Shown here piece after piece: positions 1 through 7,528 of a stretch of 16,152 nucleotides of DNA. Each line of letters opens with the position of its first letter. Position 1 is the first letter of the stretch. The DNA is from Chrysochromulina tobinii (taxonomy: Eukaryota; Haptophyta; Prymnesiales; Chrysochromulinaceae): the NCBI GenBank assembly GCA_001275005.1, contig JWZX01002890.1, forward strand, positions 1 to 16,152, read 5' to 3'. The notes below the pieces were generated by a model. The model was not told where the DNA came from. It searched no databases and was given only the letters and a program-made list of their open reading frames with translations. Position numbers and translations under genes: made by a program.

Positions 1-44
1 AGGATGGGAGAGTGAGGCAAGCGAGAGGGGCAGATCGGTGGTAC

Positions 45-1247
45 CTGTTCGTGCGCTTTGTAGCGCTCTAAGCGCTCCCTGTTCGCCTTTTCATCTGCCA
101 CCTTGGCCGCCTCCTTGGCAGTCTCCGCAGATGCCGCAGCCGCTGCCGCAGCCGCGGCCTTTGCCGTCGCCATCGCCACTTCTTCTGCCACCTTTGCCTT
201 CGCCTTTGCCTCAGCCTTCACCGCCGCTTTTGCCCTCGCCTCTGCTTCTGCGAACACCGTCTGGACTCGAGAGTGCAAGAGTGGCCAGCTCCTACTCCGC
301 AGGCGGTGGACGTTCTCCTGCTCTTGCGCCTGTGCGACGCGCGACACCGCGACAAAGAGGTTCTGGCCCAGTACGAGCGTCGGGTCCGCACGCTTCGCAT
401 GCTCGTCGAGCACGCTCTCTAAGGTCCGGACCAGGCGCTCGTGCGAGTGGTTCAAGATGAGCCTAGCCTCCTCGATGCTCTCGCTGCCCCTCACAGCAGC
501 ATCTGATGTGGTACGTAGCTCCGCAACCGCTTCCAAGGTCTTGCGCAAGATGCACATGACCTGCTGACGCTTGGCGTCGTGCGGCCAACGGTACCGGTCG
601 AGAAGCGCCCCGACCTCGTCGGCGGGAAGCCTGAAGCCATGCTCGGTGATATGATCGAGCGCGCCATTCGGAAGGATGCGCTGCTCGACGAAGCGCTTGA
701 GGCCAGCGACGAGCGGCGCCGCGGTGTGACTAGCCATGGAGCACTCGCGGCTGAGGGCATCGATGATCTCTTGCACCTTGGCAAACGAGACCTCTGGCGC
801 CATCGAGGTGTGCACACGCGAGAGCACGAAGAGTTTCCCGCAGCACTCCTGAAAGGCAGCGGCGCTCTCTTTGGACATGTTCGCGTCGAGATAAGGGCGC
901 AGCTTGGCCAGCCCGGCTGCCCAAGAGTCCGCCTTGAAGACGGCATCGATGGTCTCTTCGTAGATCAAGCTGAAGGCATCGCGGGCCCGCGAGGTCGTGC
1001 CTGCATCCAAGGCCACTTCCGAGCCCGCCGTCGAGCTCCCGCCATCACCGTGACTAGCATCGCTTCCAGCACAACCGCCATTGCCATTCTGCCCGACTCT
1101 TGACTCTTGCCCGAATCTGAGACGATTCTCGGGCTGCGATGAAGTACGTGTCCGTGCTGAACGAGGGCTTCTCGGTGACTGAGAACGAGGGCTCGCGCCG
1201 CCACGTTGAGGGCCGCTCGACCTGCTCGCTGCCGAATTCCAGAGCAT
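45..1247 (-). CDS. Ala-rich coiled-coil protein, unknown function, 3' partial
   Basis: An uninterrupted minus-strand reading frame of 401 codons starts at the ATG at 1247-1245 and reaches position 45 in phase 0. There the sequence CAG|GTACC makes a good 5' splice site, so the gene probably continues beyond the left edge. An in-frame stop lies 12 codons upstream of this ATG. The first ~80 residues are Ser/Arg/Pro/Gly-rich and look disordered. The middle is helical and acidic/hydrophobic (for example EETIDAVFKADSW and the stretch around LPADEVGALLDRYRWP). Residues ~320-395 are an Ala/Lys/Glu-rich heptad-like coiled coil with runs such as AKAEAKAKAKVAEE, followed by an uninterrupted Ala block. 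I do not recognise a family. Proteins of this composition are often structural or scaffold proteins, but that is not evidence of function. The plus-strand Ala/Phe-rich frame over the same DNA is the shadow of this coil. Confidence 0.6.
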
Positions 1248-1284
1248 GAGTCTGGCAGATAAATTTTCTTCCGATGATTCTCAT

Positions 1285-1410
1285 GGAGATTCGTTCGGGT
1301 GCGAACCACCATCGGCCCTTTTTGATGAAGTTATCGCCGATAAAGTTGGAGATTCGTTCGGTTGCCAACAACCAAAGGCCCTTTTTGATGAAGTGATTGC
1401 CGATAAAGTT
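1285..1410. repeat. 63-nt direct repeat, two copies
   Basis: Two adjacent copies (1285-1347 and 1348-1410) both begin GGAGATTCGTTCGG and end GATGAAGTTATCGCCGATAAAGTT or a close variant (given here as its two halves: GATGAAGTTATC, GCCGATAAAGTT). They lie in the short gap between the coiled-coil gene start and the sulfate-transporter fragment. They are more AT-rich than the flanks. The unit length is a multiple of three, and both strands read through part of it without stops. The end of the transporter frame runs into the repeat. Confidence 0.8.
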
Positions 1411-2080
1411 GAATGCCCCGGCCCCAATGCCCGGCCCTTTTAATTTCGTCGGCCCTGATTCTAGAAATAGAACGGCCGTGCATAACAAGGGCGAGGCCGA
1501 GCAGCGCCGTCGAGGCGGAGAGCGTCACGAGTACCGTCGAGAGCAGCGCCTCTGGCGGCTCATGCTCCATCTCGTTCGCGAGATCGCACGCCATCTTCGA
1601 TAGGAAGATGAGGCCGGCGTCTTGCACCTGACCGATCGCAAAGGGCAGCGAGGAGGTGGCGGTGAAGACGGCCTGGTGCACGGCCGAGGAGAAGAGGCAC
1701 AGCTTCACCAGCTGCGCATACACGGTCGGGTCTCGATGGAACGCCTCGTGTCGGAAGATGATCGCACAGAAGCCGATCATCACCGGCGTCACGACGATCG
1801 TGTTGATGAAGCCGTACAAGATCGCCTTGAGGGCGGCAGTCGCGCCGCTCTCCTCAAGCGCAGCAGGCGCAGGCGCTGCCACGGGCGCTTTCGTGGCGCC
1901 GAGCAGCGGCACAGCCAGCTCTCGCCGCTGCAGGCCACGGAGCTGCGGGCTGCCGACAGGGCTGCGGATGTACGCTGCGGATGCACGCATGTCGTAGTCG
2001 CCGACGGTGCTCTCCGCCTGCTTCTCGAACATCGCCGCCCAGCGCGTGGGCGCCATAGGCGTGTCGGGAGGCGACGACAT
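1331..2080 (-). CDS. SulP-type sulfate/anion transporter, N-terminal fragment (possibly truncated gene)
   Basis: Starts at the ATG 2080-2078. Residues 1-80 are a hydrophilic N-terminal tail. Membrane segments follow at ~86-109 (ILYGFINTIVVTPVMIGFCA), ~124-149 (LVKLCLFSSAVHQAVFTATS) and ~179-201 (VLVTLSASTALLGLALVM), with the loop PFAIGQVQDAGLIFL between them. This pattern matches the beginning of the protist SulP/SLC26-like transporters that carry a long cytoplasmic tail. Full family members have 10-14 membrane spans and a C-terminal STAS domain. Here similarity stops near residue 202 (about 1475), and the last ~47 residues are unlike a transporter and run into the 63-nt repeat. No later exon fits, because another gene on the same strand starts at 1247. 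It is therefore either a truncated, decayed copy or a gene whose remaining exons are misassembled. It is divergent from the kinase-aldolase gene. Confidence 0.6.
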   Translation of the reverse strand: MSSPPDTPMAPTRWAAMFEKQAESTVGDYDMRASAAYIRSPVGSPQLRGLQRRELAVPLLGATKAPVAAPAPAALEESGATAALKAILYGFINTIVVTPVMIGFCAIIFRHEAFHRDPTVYAQLVKLCLFSSAVHQAVFTATSSLPFAIGQVQDAGLIFLSKMACDLANEMEHEPPEALLSTVLVTLSASTALLGLALVMHGRSISRIRADEIKRAGHWGRGIQLYRQSLHQKGPLVVGNRTNLQLYRR

Positions 2081-2305
2081 TGAGGTCGTCGTCGGGTCGG
2101 CACTTTAGCTCGACTCGGCCCAAAAAGGCAAGCCGATTTAAATAGAAGAGTGAGTCTTGAACAGTTTGGTCCGGTGTAGCCGGGTACTAAACCATTCCGT
2201 TTCGCGTGGTTTTTCCAATTTCACACTGTGAAGGAAAAGCGCCGAGTCCCACCTGCGAGTCCGAGGACCGCGTACAAGCCGGCGCCCGCGAGCTCCGACG
2301 GGTCA
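2081..2305. promoter_or_regulatory. Divergent intergenic region with TATA-like box
   Basis: The 225 nt lie between the minus-strand transporter start (2080) and the first ATG of the plus-strand kinase-aldolase (2306). The palindromic TTTAAATA at 2137-2144 is the only TATA-like element and could serve either direction. The plus frame of the kinase stays open back to a stop at 2177-2179 without any ATG before 2306, so part of this stretch may be 5' UTR or an unrecognised first exon. Function is inferred from position only. Confidence 0.3.
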
Positions 2306-5142
2306 ATGCCGTCGTCGCCGCTCGCCGCCGGCGTCTCCACCCAAGTGCAGGCCGTTGGCGGGAGCGAGCTCAACGTCGCTGTCGCGCTTGCACAACTCGA
2401 CGGCCCTCTGAACAAGGCGGCGTGGGTGTCGATGCTGCCCGAGGGACCGCTCGGCGACCTCGTATCGACGACGGCGAGCGCGCTCGGCGTCGACTTCAGC
2501 AAGGTGCAGCGCCTGCCTGACACCACAATCGGCACTCTCCATGTGGTGGACGACGGTAGCGGCCCACGCCCGCACTACCAGAGGCGGCACTCGGCCTTCT
2601 GCACGCGCGCGAACGCGACGAGCTTCGCGTGGGCCGAGCTGCTGCGCACGCCGCGCTGGCTCTTCCTGACCGGCATCACTCCCCTCCTCACGCCGGGCAC
2701 CGCGGCCGCGTGGTCCGCCGCCCTCTCGGCCGTGCCCTCGACCGGAGGCTCGCAGCCCAGTGGCTCGGTGCGCCCGAGCGCTCAGCTCCTCGAGCCGAGC
2801 GTTGGCGATCCGCCGTATGCGTGCGTGGACCTGAACCACCGGCCGGCACTCGGTTCCCTCGAGGAGCTATGGGTGCACATCGAGCCACTCCTGCCCAAGA
2901 TCACCTTGCTCATGCTCTCGGAGGACTCCGTTGAGAATGTGCGCTCTTGACGAACTCTTGACGAACTCTTGACGAACTCTTGATGAACTCTTGATGGCCT
3001 CTTGACGAACTCTGGATGGCCTCTGGATGGCCCTCTTGATGGCCTCTTGATGGTGCATGCCCTTTGATGATTCGAGTGCGACCGTTTGCCGCCCTCCCCA
3101 GTCGACGCACGGCGCTTCCGACGGTGTTCACAGTTGGGCGTGCGCTTCGGTAGCTGGGACCACAAGTTAGCGTCGGCCGATCTGCACCAGGCGCAGCGGC
3201 GGGCGATGGGCGCGCTAAGGGAGCGCTTCGGCGTGCCCCTGATCGGATGTACGTTCAAACGGCCCGCGCCGCTCGATGGGTCGGCGGTTGGTGGCGGCTT
3301 GCCCCTTGGCTTGCCTTGCCTTGGCTTGCCTGCCGCCGCTCCGCCCGGGAGCCATGGGGCTGCAGGGGGTGTGAAGGGGGCTGAGGGGGGTGTGATTGGG
3401 GCGCCGCGACATAAGAATGTGATGCACGGCGGCCGCATTCGGCGTTGGTCGGTCATCGTATTCGCGGGTGGCGAGGGGTCGACAGAGGCGACCCAGGTGG
3501 TGCACTCACCTGTCCAAGCTCTGGGTGGGGGTGATGCGTGGGTTGCAGGCTGCCTCCATGCCCTGATGGAGGCGTCCTTCCACCTGCCTTCGGGCGGGGG
3601 GCCTCTCGTGGACTCCTCTGGAGGCTACACAGCCTCCGAGCTCGCATCCATCTTGGGCAGCGCCTGCCGTCGTGGCGACCTGCTGGCGGCGCTCCAGATG
3701 CGATCTCACGGCGACTTCTCATCGGTCAATGGCGACGAGCTGCGACAGACAGAGGCTTTGGTGCGCGGCCAGCCATACCACATGCCCTCCGGCGCTATAC
3801 CACATGCCCTACCACAGCCATACCACATGCCCTTCGGCGCGGGTGTCTCCTCTACGGATTCGGTGGTTACGGATTCGGTGGTTACGGATTCGGTGGGCCT
3901 GCGCACGCAGGCATTGCTTGGCGCACGGGGGTTGCCGGCGGAGGAGTCACCGACGGGCAGGCTGGCTGAAGGTGTGGGCGCAGCCTTACCGACGCCGCTG
4001 CCATTCTCGCCCTCGAGGACGCTCGACACGGCGCCCTCGAGGGCGCTGCCCTCGGCCGCTGCAGTCCACGCCGCGCTGCACCGATGCGGCATCATCCCGG
4101 TGGTGACGATCGATGACGTGTCCCATGCGGTCCCGCTCGCCAGGGCGCTCGTGGCGGGGGGTATCTCCGTAATCGAGCTCACACTGCGCACGGCCGCGGG
4201 CGAGGCGAGCATCCGCGAGATTGCATCTCACGTGCCCGAGATGCTCGTGGGCGCGGGCACCGTCCTCTCCACCGTGCAGGCATGCTGATTACGTCCGATT
4301 GCGTCCGATTGCGTCCGATTGCGACTGATTGCGACTGATTGCGTCTGATTGCGTCTGATTGCGTCTGATTGCGTCTGATTGATTATGATTACGTCCGATT
4401 GCGTCCGATTGCGTCCAATCATTTGGCTAGAGTGCGTCTGATTGAGCACCGTCCTCTCCATCGTACAGGCCGAACGCGTCGTCGCGAGCGGTGCCCACTT
4501 CCTCGTCGCTCCCGGCACCAATGCGAAAGTCGTGCGATGGGCAGGGTCGCGAGGGGTTGTCATTCTGCCCGGGGTGGCCACGGCATCCGAGGTGGAGGCT
4601 GCCATGGAGCTGGGGCTCGATCACCTCAAGTTCTTCCCTGCGGAGCCGTTAGGCGGTCTCACGATGCTCAAGGCCCTCTCCGCACCGTACACGACCATCA
4701 CGTGGATGCCGACCGGGGGCATCTCCCTCGCGAATGTAACGGCCACATTGATTGCACTTGATTGCACTTGATTGCACTTGATTGCACATGGATGCCGACC
4801 GGGGGCATCTCCCTCGCGAATGTAACGGCCACATTGATTGCACTTGATTGCACTTGATTGCACTTGATTGCTTCGGATGGCATATTCCTCCTCTGAGCTC
4901 GCGTCCAATTGCGACCCTCATTAGTGAGTGCCTCTGAGCTCGCGTCCAATTGCGACCCTCATCAGGTGGGCAGCTACCTCTCCAACCCGTCCGTCCTCTG
5001 CTGTGGGGGCTCGTGGCTCGCGCCCAAGACGGCGCTCGACGCGGCGGAGTGGGGGCAGATCACCAGCCTGGCCAGGGAGGCGACTGCCGCCGTCGCCGCT
5101 GCACGATCCCCGAAAGGAATCGGCCCCTTCAGGCCCTCATGA
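2306..5142 (+). CDS. Fused KDG kinase (PfkB family) - KDPG aldolase, four exons
   Basis: Proposed join 2306-2938, 3134-4279, 4469-4735, 4966-5142; 740 aa; all junctions phase 0. Residues ~1-440 are a PfkB sugar kinase of the 2-keto-3-deoxygluconate type: GGSELNVA at 18-25, CVDLNHRPALGS near 180, and the anion-hole/catalytic GGGDAW with base Asp345. A low-complexity linker (~440-520) has short repeats. Residues ~522-740 are class I KDPG/KHG aldolase: IIPVVTIDD, VIELTLRT (Glu559), GAGTVL, Schiff-base Lys647 in LKFFPAE, PTGGIS and CCGGSWLAP. The expected chemistry is KDG + ATP to KDPG, then cleavage to pyruvate and glyceraldehyde-3-phosphate. No stop separates the two domains in exon 2. The usual first strand of PfkB kinases (before GGxxxN) is missing from the ATG at 2306, so an upstream exon or other start is possible. 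A further in-frame intron may lie at 3287-3415. Confidence 0.82.
2939..3133 (+). other. Intron 1 of kinase-aldolase, built of 11-nt repeats
   Basis: The donor is GAGAAT|GTGCGC and the acceptor TTCACAG|TTGGGC, phase 0. Splicing joins ...SEDSVEN to LGVRFGSWDH... and on to RFGVPLIGCTFK, as expected for the kinase. From 2944 to about 3055 it consists of roughly ten ~11-nt units, CTCTTGACGAA and variants (CTCTTGATGGC, CTCTGGATGGC). Read unspliced, the frame stops at TGA just after the donor. An alternative acceptor at 3100-3101 (CCCCAG) is out of frame. Confidence 0.7.
3287..3415 (+). other. Possible additional intron (129 nt, in frame, no stop)
   Basis: The segment starts GTTGGTGG, ends CGCGACATAAG, and is an exact multiple of three with both ends in phase 0. 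It encodes a Pro/Gly/Leu-rich low-complexity insert made of CTTGCC/TTGG and G-rich repeats, between CTFKRPAPLDG and RRWSVIVFAGG. PfkB KDG kinases normally run straight through there. It may be an intron that is always spliced, one retained part of the time, or a genuine loop. Confidence 0.35.
3775..3900 (+). repeat. In-frame short repeats in the interdomain linker
   Basis: Three imperfect copies of CCATACCACATGCCC-type units (3775-3840) are followed by three 15-nt copies of TACGGATTCGGTGGT (about 3855-3897). They encode PYHMPSGA-like and DSVVT repeats between kinase and aldolase. They lengthen the linker without breaking the frame. A cryptic intron here cannot be excluded. Confidence 0.6.
4280..4468 (+). 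other. Intron 2 of kinase-aldolase: GC-AG, decamer repeats, flanking exon duplication
   Basis: Protein continuity (GAGTVLSTVQ|AERVVASGAHF) places the junctions at GTGCAG|GCATGC and GTACAG|GCCGAA, giving a GC-AG intron in phase 0. From 4291 to about 4420 it is 13 decamers of GCGTCYGATT type. The last 25 nt of exon 2 plus the splice site (4257-4281) recur with two mismatches at the intron 3' end (4446-4470), so both splice sites sit in copies of the same sequence. Confidence 0.78.
4736..4965 (+). other. Intron 3 of kinase-aldolase with duplicated donor and acceptor regions
   Basis: The donor is GCGAAT|GTAACG and the acceptor CTCATCAG|GTGGGC, phase 0, rejoining PTGGISLAN to VGSYLSNPSV. It carries ATTGCACTTG decamers. 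An ~86-nt unit spanning the exon end, the donor and the first repeats (from 4703) is tandemly copied from 4789, giving a second intact donor at 4822. The acceptor side is also duplicated: the stretch from 4891 recurs at 4932 (offset 41). Use of the second donor would introduce an early stop. Confidence 0.78.
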
Positions 5143-5355
5143 CCCCGAAAGCCTGAATTAGCCCATGCACGCGCCCCGAAAGAAAGCGACCCCTTGACCA
5201 ACGTGAGACTCGGACTCACGTGTTGCGCGGGGTTCGTGACTGTGAGTGTGTCTTCGGGATTGAGAATTCGGATCAAACATGGATCAAACATGGATCAATC
5301 CCGAAAACACATGGATCCATGTGGACATGTTTGACCATGTGGGATCCATGTTCAC
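5143..5355. promoter_or_regulatory. Intergenic/5' leader with clustered ATGs and inverted repeats
   Basis: This is the 213-nt gap between the aldolase stop and the dihydrouridine-synthase ATG. Seven ATG triplets (5279, 5290, 5311, 5319, 5327, 5337, 5348) fall in the last 77 nt, within variants of ACATGGATC. The palindrome ACATGGATCCATGT (5309-5322) can pair with flanking CATG-rich stretches. The ATG at 5348 opens a three-codon frame whose TGA overlaps the real start at 5356. If transcribed, this would be a structured, uORF-rich leader. Confidence 0.45.
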
Positions 5356-6905
5356 ATGAACGATCGCAACGGCGCTTATGAGCCAATGCCGTCGCTCACC
5401 ATCGAGCAACGCTGGACTTGGTGGCGTGAAACTCTCGGCAGCCCACGGTACTGCTGTGCACCCATGGTGCTGCAGTCGGAGCTCGCCTTTCGCATGATGG
5501 TTCGCCGGCACGGCAGCACTCTGTGCTATTCGCCGATGATTCCCGTCGAGGCCTTCCTGCGGTTGCCTGCGGACGGGCCGCCAGTGGCGCCGAGCACGGG
5601 CGGCCCTGCGACGCAGGCGGCATACTTCACAACCTGCGGGGCAGACCGGCCGCTGCTCGCCCAATTCGGAGGGAATGACGCTGGACAGATGCTGGCGGCA
5701 GCGCTTCTCATCCAGCGGCACGTCGACGGTGTCGACATCAATTTAGGCTGCCCGCAGGCGTGTGCATGCAAGGGAGGGTACGGCGCATTTTTGATGGACC
5801 ATCCCGATCGTGTGCGCGGCATTGTCGAGACCCTCGTGGCCGGCTTGGACGTGCCGGTCACCGCCAAAATCCGCGTCTTCCCCGAGGTGCACTGATGACC
5901 ACTGATGACCACTGATGACCACTGATGACCACTGATGACCACTGATGACCACTGATGACCACTGATGACCGCTGATGACCGCTGATGACCACTGATGACC
6001 ACTGATGACAACTGATGACCGCTGATGACCACTGATGACCGCTGATGACCACTGATGACCACTGATGACCGCTGATGAGGACCTCGGAGTGCCTCGGATA
6101 GCCTTGTGAGTGTGTGCTGAGCGCCACGGGTCCGGAACAGGTGGAGCGCACAGTCGCCTTTGCCAAGATGCTCGAGGCCGCGGGCGTGGCGGCGCTCGCG
6201 GTGCACGGAAGGAGGCGCGAGCAGCGCATGCATCAGGGGACGGTGGATTACGATTCGATTGCGGCCGTGAAGGCGGCCCTCTCGATCCCCGTCATCGCCA
6301 ACGGCAACGTGCGCTCGAAGGCCGACGCGGACGCCGTCCTCGCGAGCACGGGCGTTGACTGCGTCATGTCGGCCACCGCATTGCTCGCCAACCCGCGGCT
6401 GTTTTCATGCATGCATGCACCCGAGGCACCTGGTGGTGGGTGCATGCATGCGGAGCCGCAGCAGCCTTCCCTCCTTATTAGGCAGCCCGCCCTGCAACCC
6501 AAAGGTCCCACCCTTGAGGAGCGCGCGCAGATGGCCCTCGAGTACCTCGAATGCTGCAAAGCCTACCCTTCCGGCGCCCTGCCGCGGATGATCTCGGACC
6601 ATCTGCGCGAGATCTTGAGGCCAGATCTCAATCTCCCGTTCAACGTGGAGGAGCGCAACGAGATCGAGGCGCATCGCAAGACGACGCTGCCTATCCAGTT
6701 TGCGAGTCTCGTGAGGCGCGTGCATGCACACGGACGGGAGCACGCCCGGCGACAGCGAGAGCAAGCCCGAGGATCGATCTCGGCCCGAGGATCGGGCGGA
6801 GATCAGGGAGGAGATCGAGGATCGATCTCGGCCCGAGGATCGGGCGGAGATCAGGGAGGAGATCGAAGCAGACCTGAGACCGTTCGCGTTACCGAGATAG
6901 TCTAA
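5356..6905 (+). CDS. tRNA-dihydrouridine synthase (Dus1-like), two exons
   Basis: Join 5356-5886 and 6141-6905, phase 0, about 431 aa. Dus enzymes are FMN-dependent and reduce specific uridines of tRNA to dihydrouridine using NADPH. Diagnostic motifs are APMVLQSELAFRMM (35-48), LCYSPMI (56-62), PLLAQFGGND (99-108), DINLGCPQ (127-134, Cys132 the likely catalytic cysteine), GGYGAFL and VTAKIRVF. In exon 2: LAVHGRRREQ, IPVIANGNVRS and NPRLF. The junction rebuilds FPE|VERTVAFAKML. Exon 2 also has a Cys-Met-His-Ala insert from an inverted repeat (6406-6451), and a low-complexity tail with a 16-residue duplication rich in Gly, Asp and Ser. The ATG at 5356 is the first one in frame without an intervening stop. 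Confidence 0.88.
5887..6140 (+). other. Intron of dihydrouridine synthase: 19 decamer repeats
   Basis: The donor is CCCGAG|GTGCAC and the acceptor CGGAACAG|GTGGAG, phase 0. Positions 5891-6080 are 19 head-to-tail 10-nt units, mostly ACTGATGACC or GCTGATGACC. Each contains CTGAT, a good branch-point match (yTnAy). Read unspliced, the repeat stops translation at once. Confidence 0.85.
6409..6451. repeat. 14-bp perfect inverted repeat inside coding sequence
   Basis: GCATGCATGCACCC (6409-6422) pairs perfectly with GGGTGCATGCATGC (6438-6451) around a 15-nt loop. It encodes a CMHAPEAP...CMHA insert in dihydrouridine synthase, at a point just after NPRLF where family members are shorter. Confidence 0.75.
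6768..6863. repeat. 48-nt tandem duplication in frame
   Basis: Two identical 48-nt copies (6768-6815, 6816-6863), each starting CGAGGATCGATCTCGG, give a duplicated 16-residue Gly/Ser/Asp-rich segment near the dihydrouridine-synthase C-terminus. Confidence 0.85.
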
Positions 6906-7308
6906 GCGATAGGTGATACAACTTTAATCCGTTGTCGACATGCGCACTCGACTAATATCTGTAATTTAACGACGATCTCGACGAGCAACGTAACAACCAT
7001 GGTAACAACTAGCAGATTTTATTACCGGCCCCTCTCCTCGCTACATACTCGTAGGACGTGCAGACTCCACGCGTAGTAGATCGCGTCGAGCTCTGTCGCC
7101 GTTGGTTCGGCCGCAAGAGCCCAGCCCCTTATGCGTTATGGAGCAGGTCCCGAGCTCATCAATATCTCGTCCAAATTAGGAAGAGCCCAGCCCCTTATAG
7201 AGCAGGTCCCGAGCTCATCAATATCTCGTCCTCTCGAGATCGCGTCATCGCGAGCTCGTCCTTACGGTAACGAACAGGGTTGATTAGTTCCTCGCGCTCG
7301 TTGGCCAT
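6906..7308. other. 3' intergenic region between convergent genes
   Basis: Relatively AT-rich sequence follows the dihydrouridine-synthase stop, with no recognisable gene. It holds a direct repeat: 7115-7172 and 7181-7231 share AAGAGCCCAGCCCCTTAT and GAGCAGGTCCCGAGCTCATC, the second copy lacking about 7 nt. No RNA gene was recognised. Confidence 0.5.
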
Positions 7309-7497
7309 GAGCTGGCCGTCGGAGCTCGTGAGCTGGCCGTGGGAGCTCGTGAGCTGGCCGTGGGAGCTCGTGAGCTGGCCGTGGGAGCTCGTGAGCTGGC
7401 CGTGGGAGCTCGTGAGCTGGCCGTGGGAGCTCGTGAGCTGGCCGTGGGAGCTCGTGAGCTGGCCGTGGGAGCTCGTGAGCTGGCCGTTGGAGCTCGT
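7309..7497. repeat. 21-nt minisatellite, nine units
   Basis: Nine head-to-tail 21-nt units of GAGCTGGCCGTGGGAGCTCGT, with one base changed in the first and last units. The unit is a multiple of three and contains GAGCTC palindromes, so it reads open on both strands (SWPWELV one way, HGQLTSS the other). No homologous protein is recognised, so I treat it as a minisatellite 3' of the zinc-cluster gene. Confidence 0.85.
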
Positions 7498-7528
7498 GAG
7501 CTCGTGAGCCGGCCCGCCAGCAGGCTGC

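Noticed and set aside
103-1103. Long plus-strand Ala/Phe-rich and Leu/Glu-rich frames
   Set aside because: They are antisense to the minus-strand coiled-coil gene, which has a cleaner coding pattern and a natural ATG and splice site; the plus frames begin at non-ATG codons or lack any domain.
5891-6080. Array of C/D-box snoRNAs
   Set aside because: The box-like letters overlap within each 10-nt unit, leaving no room for guide sequences or a snoRNA body.
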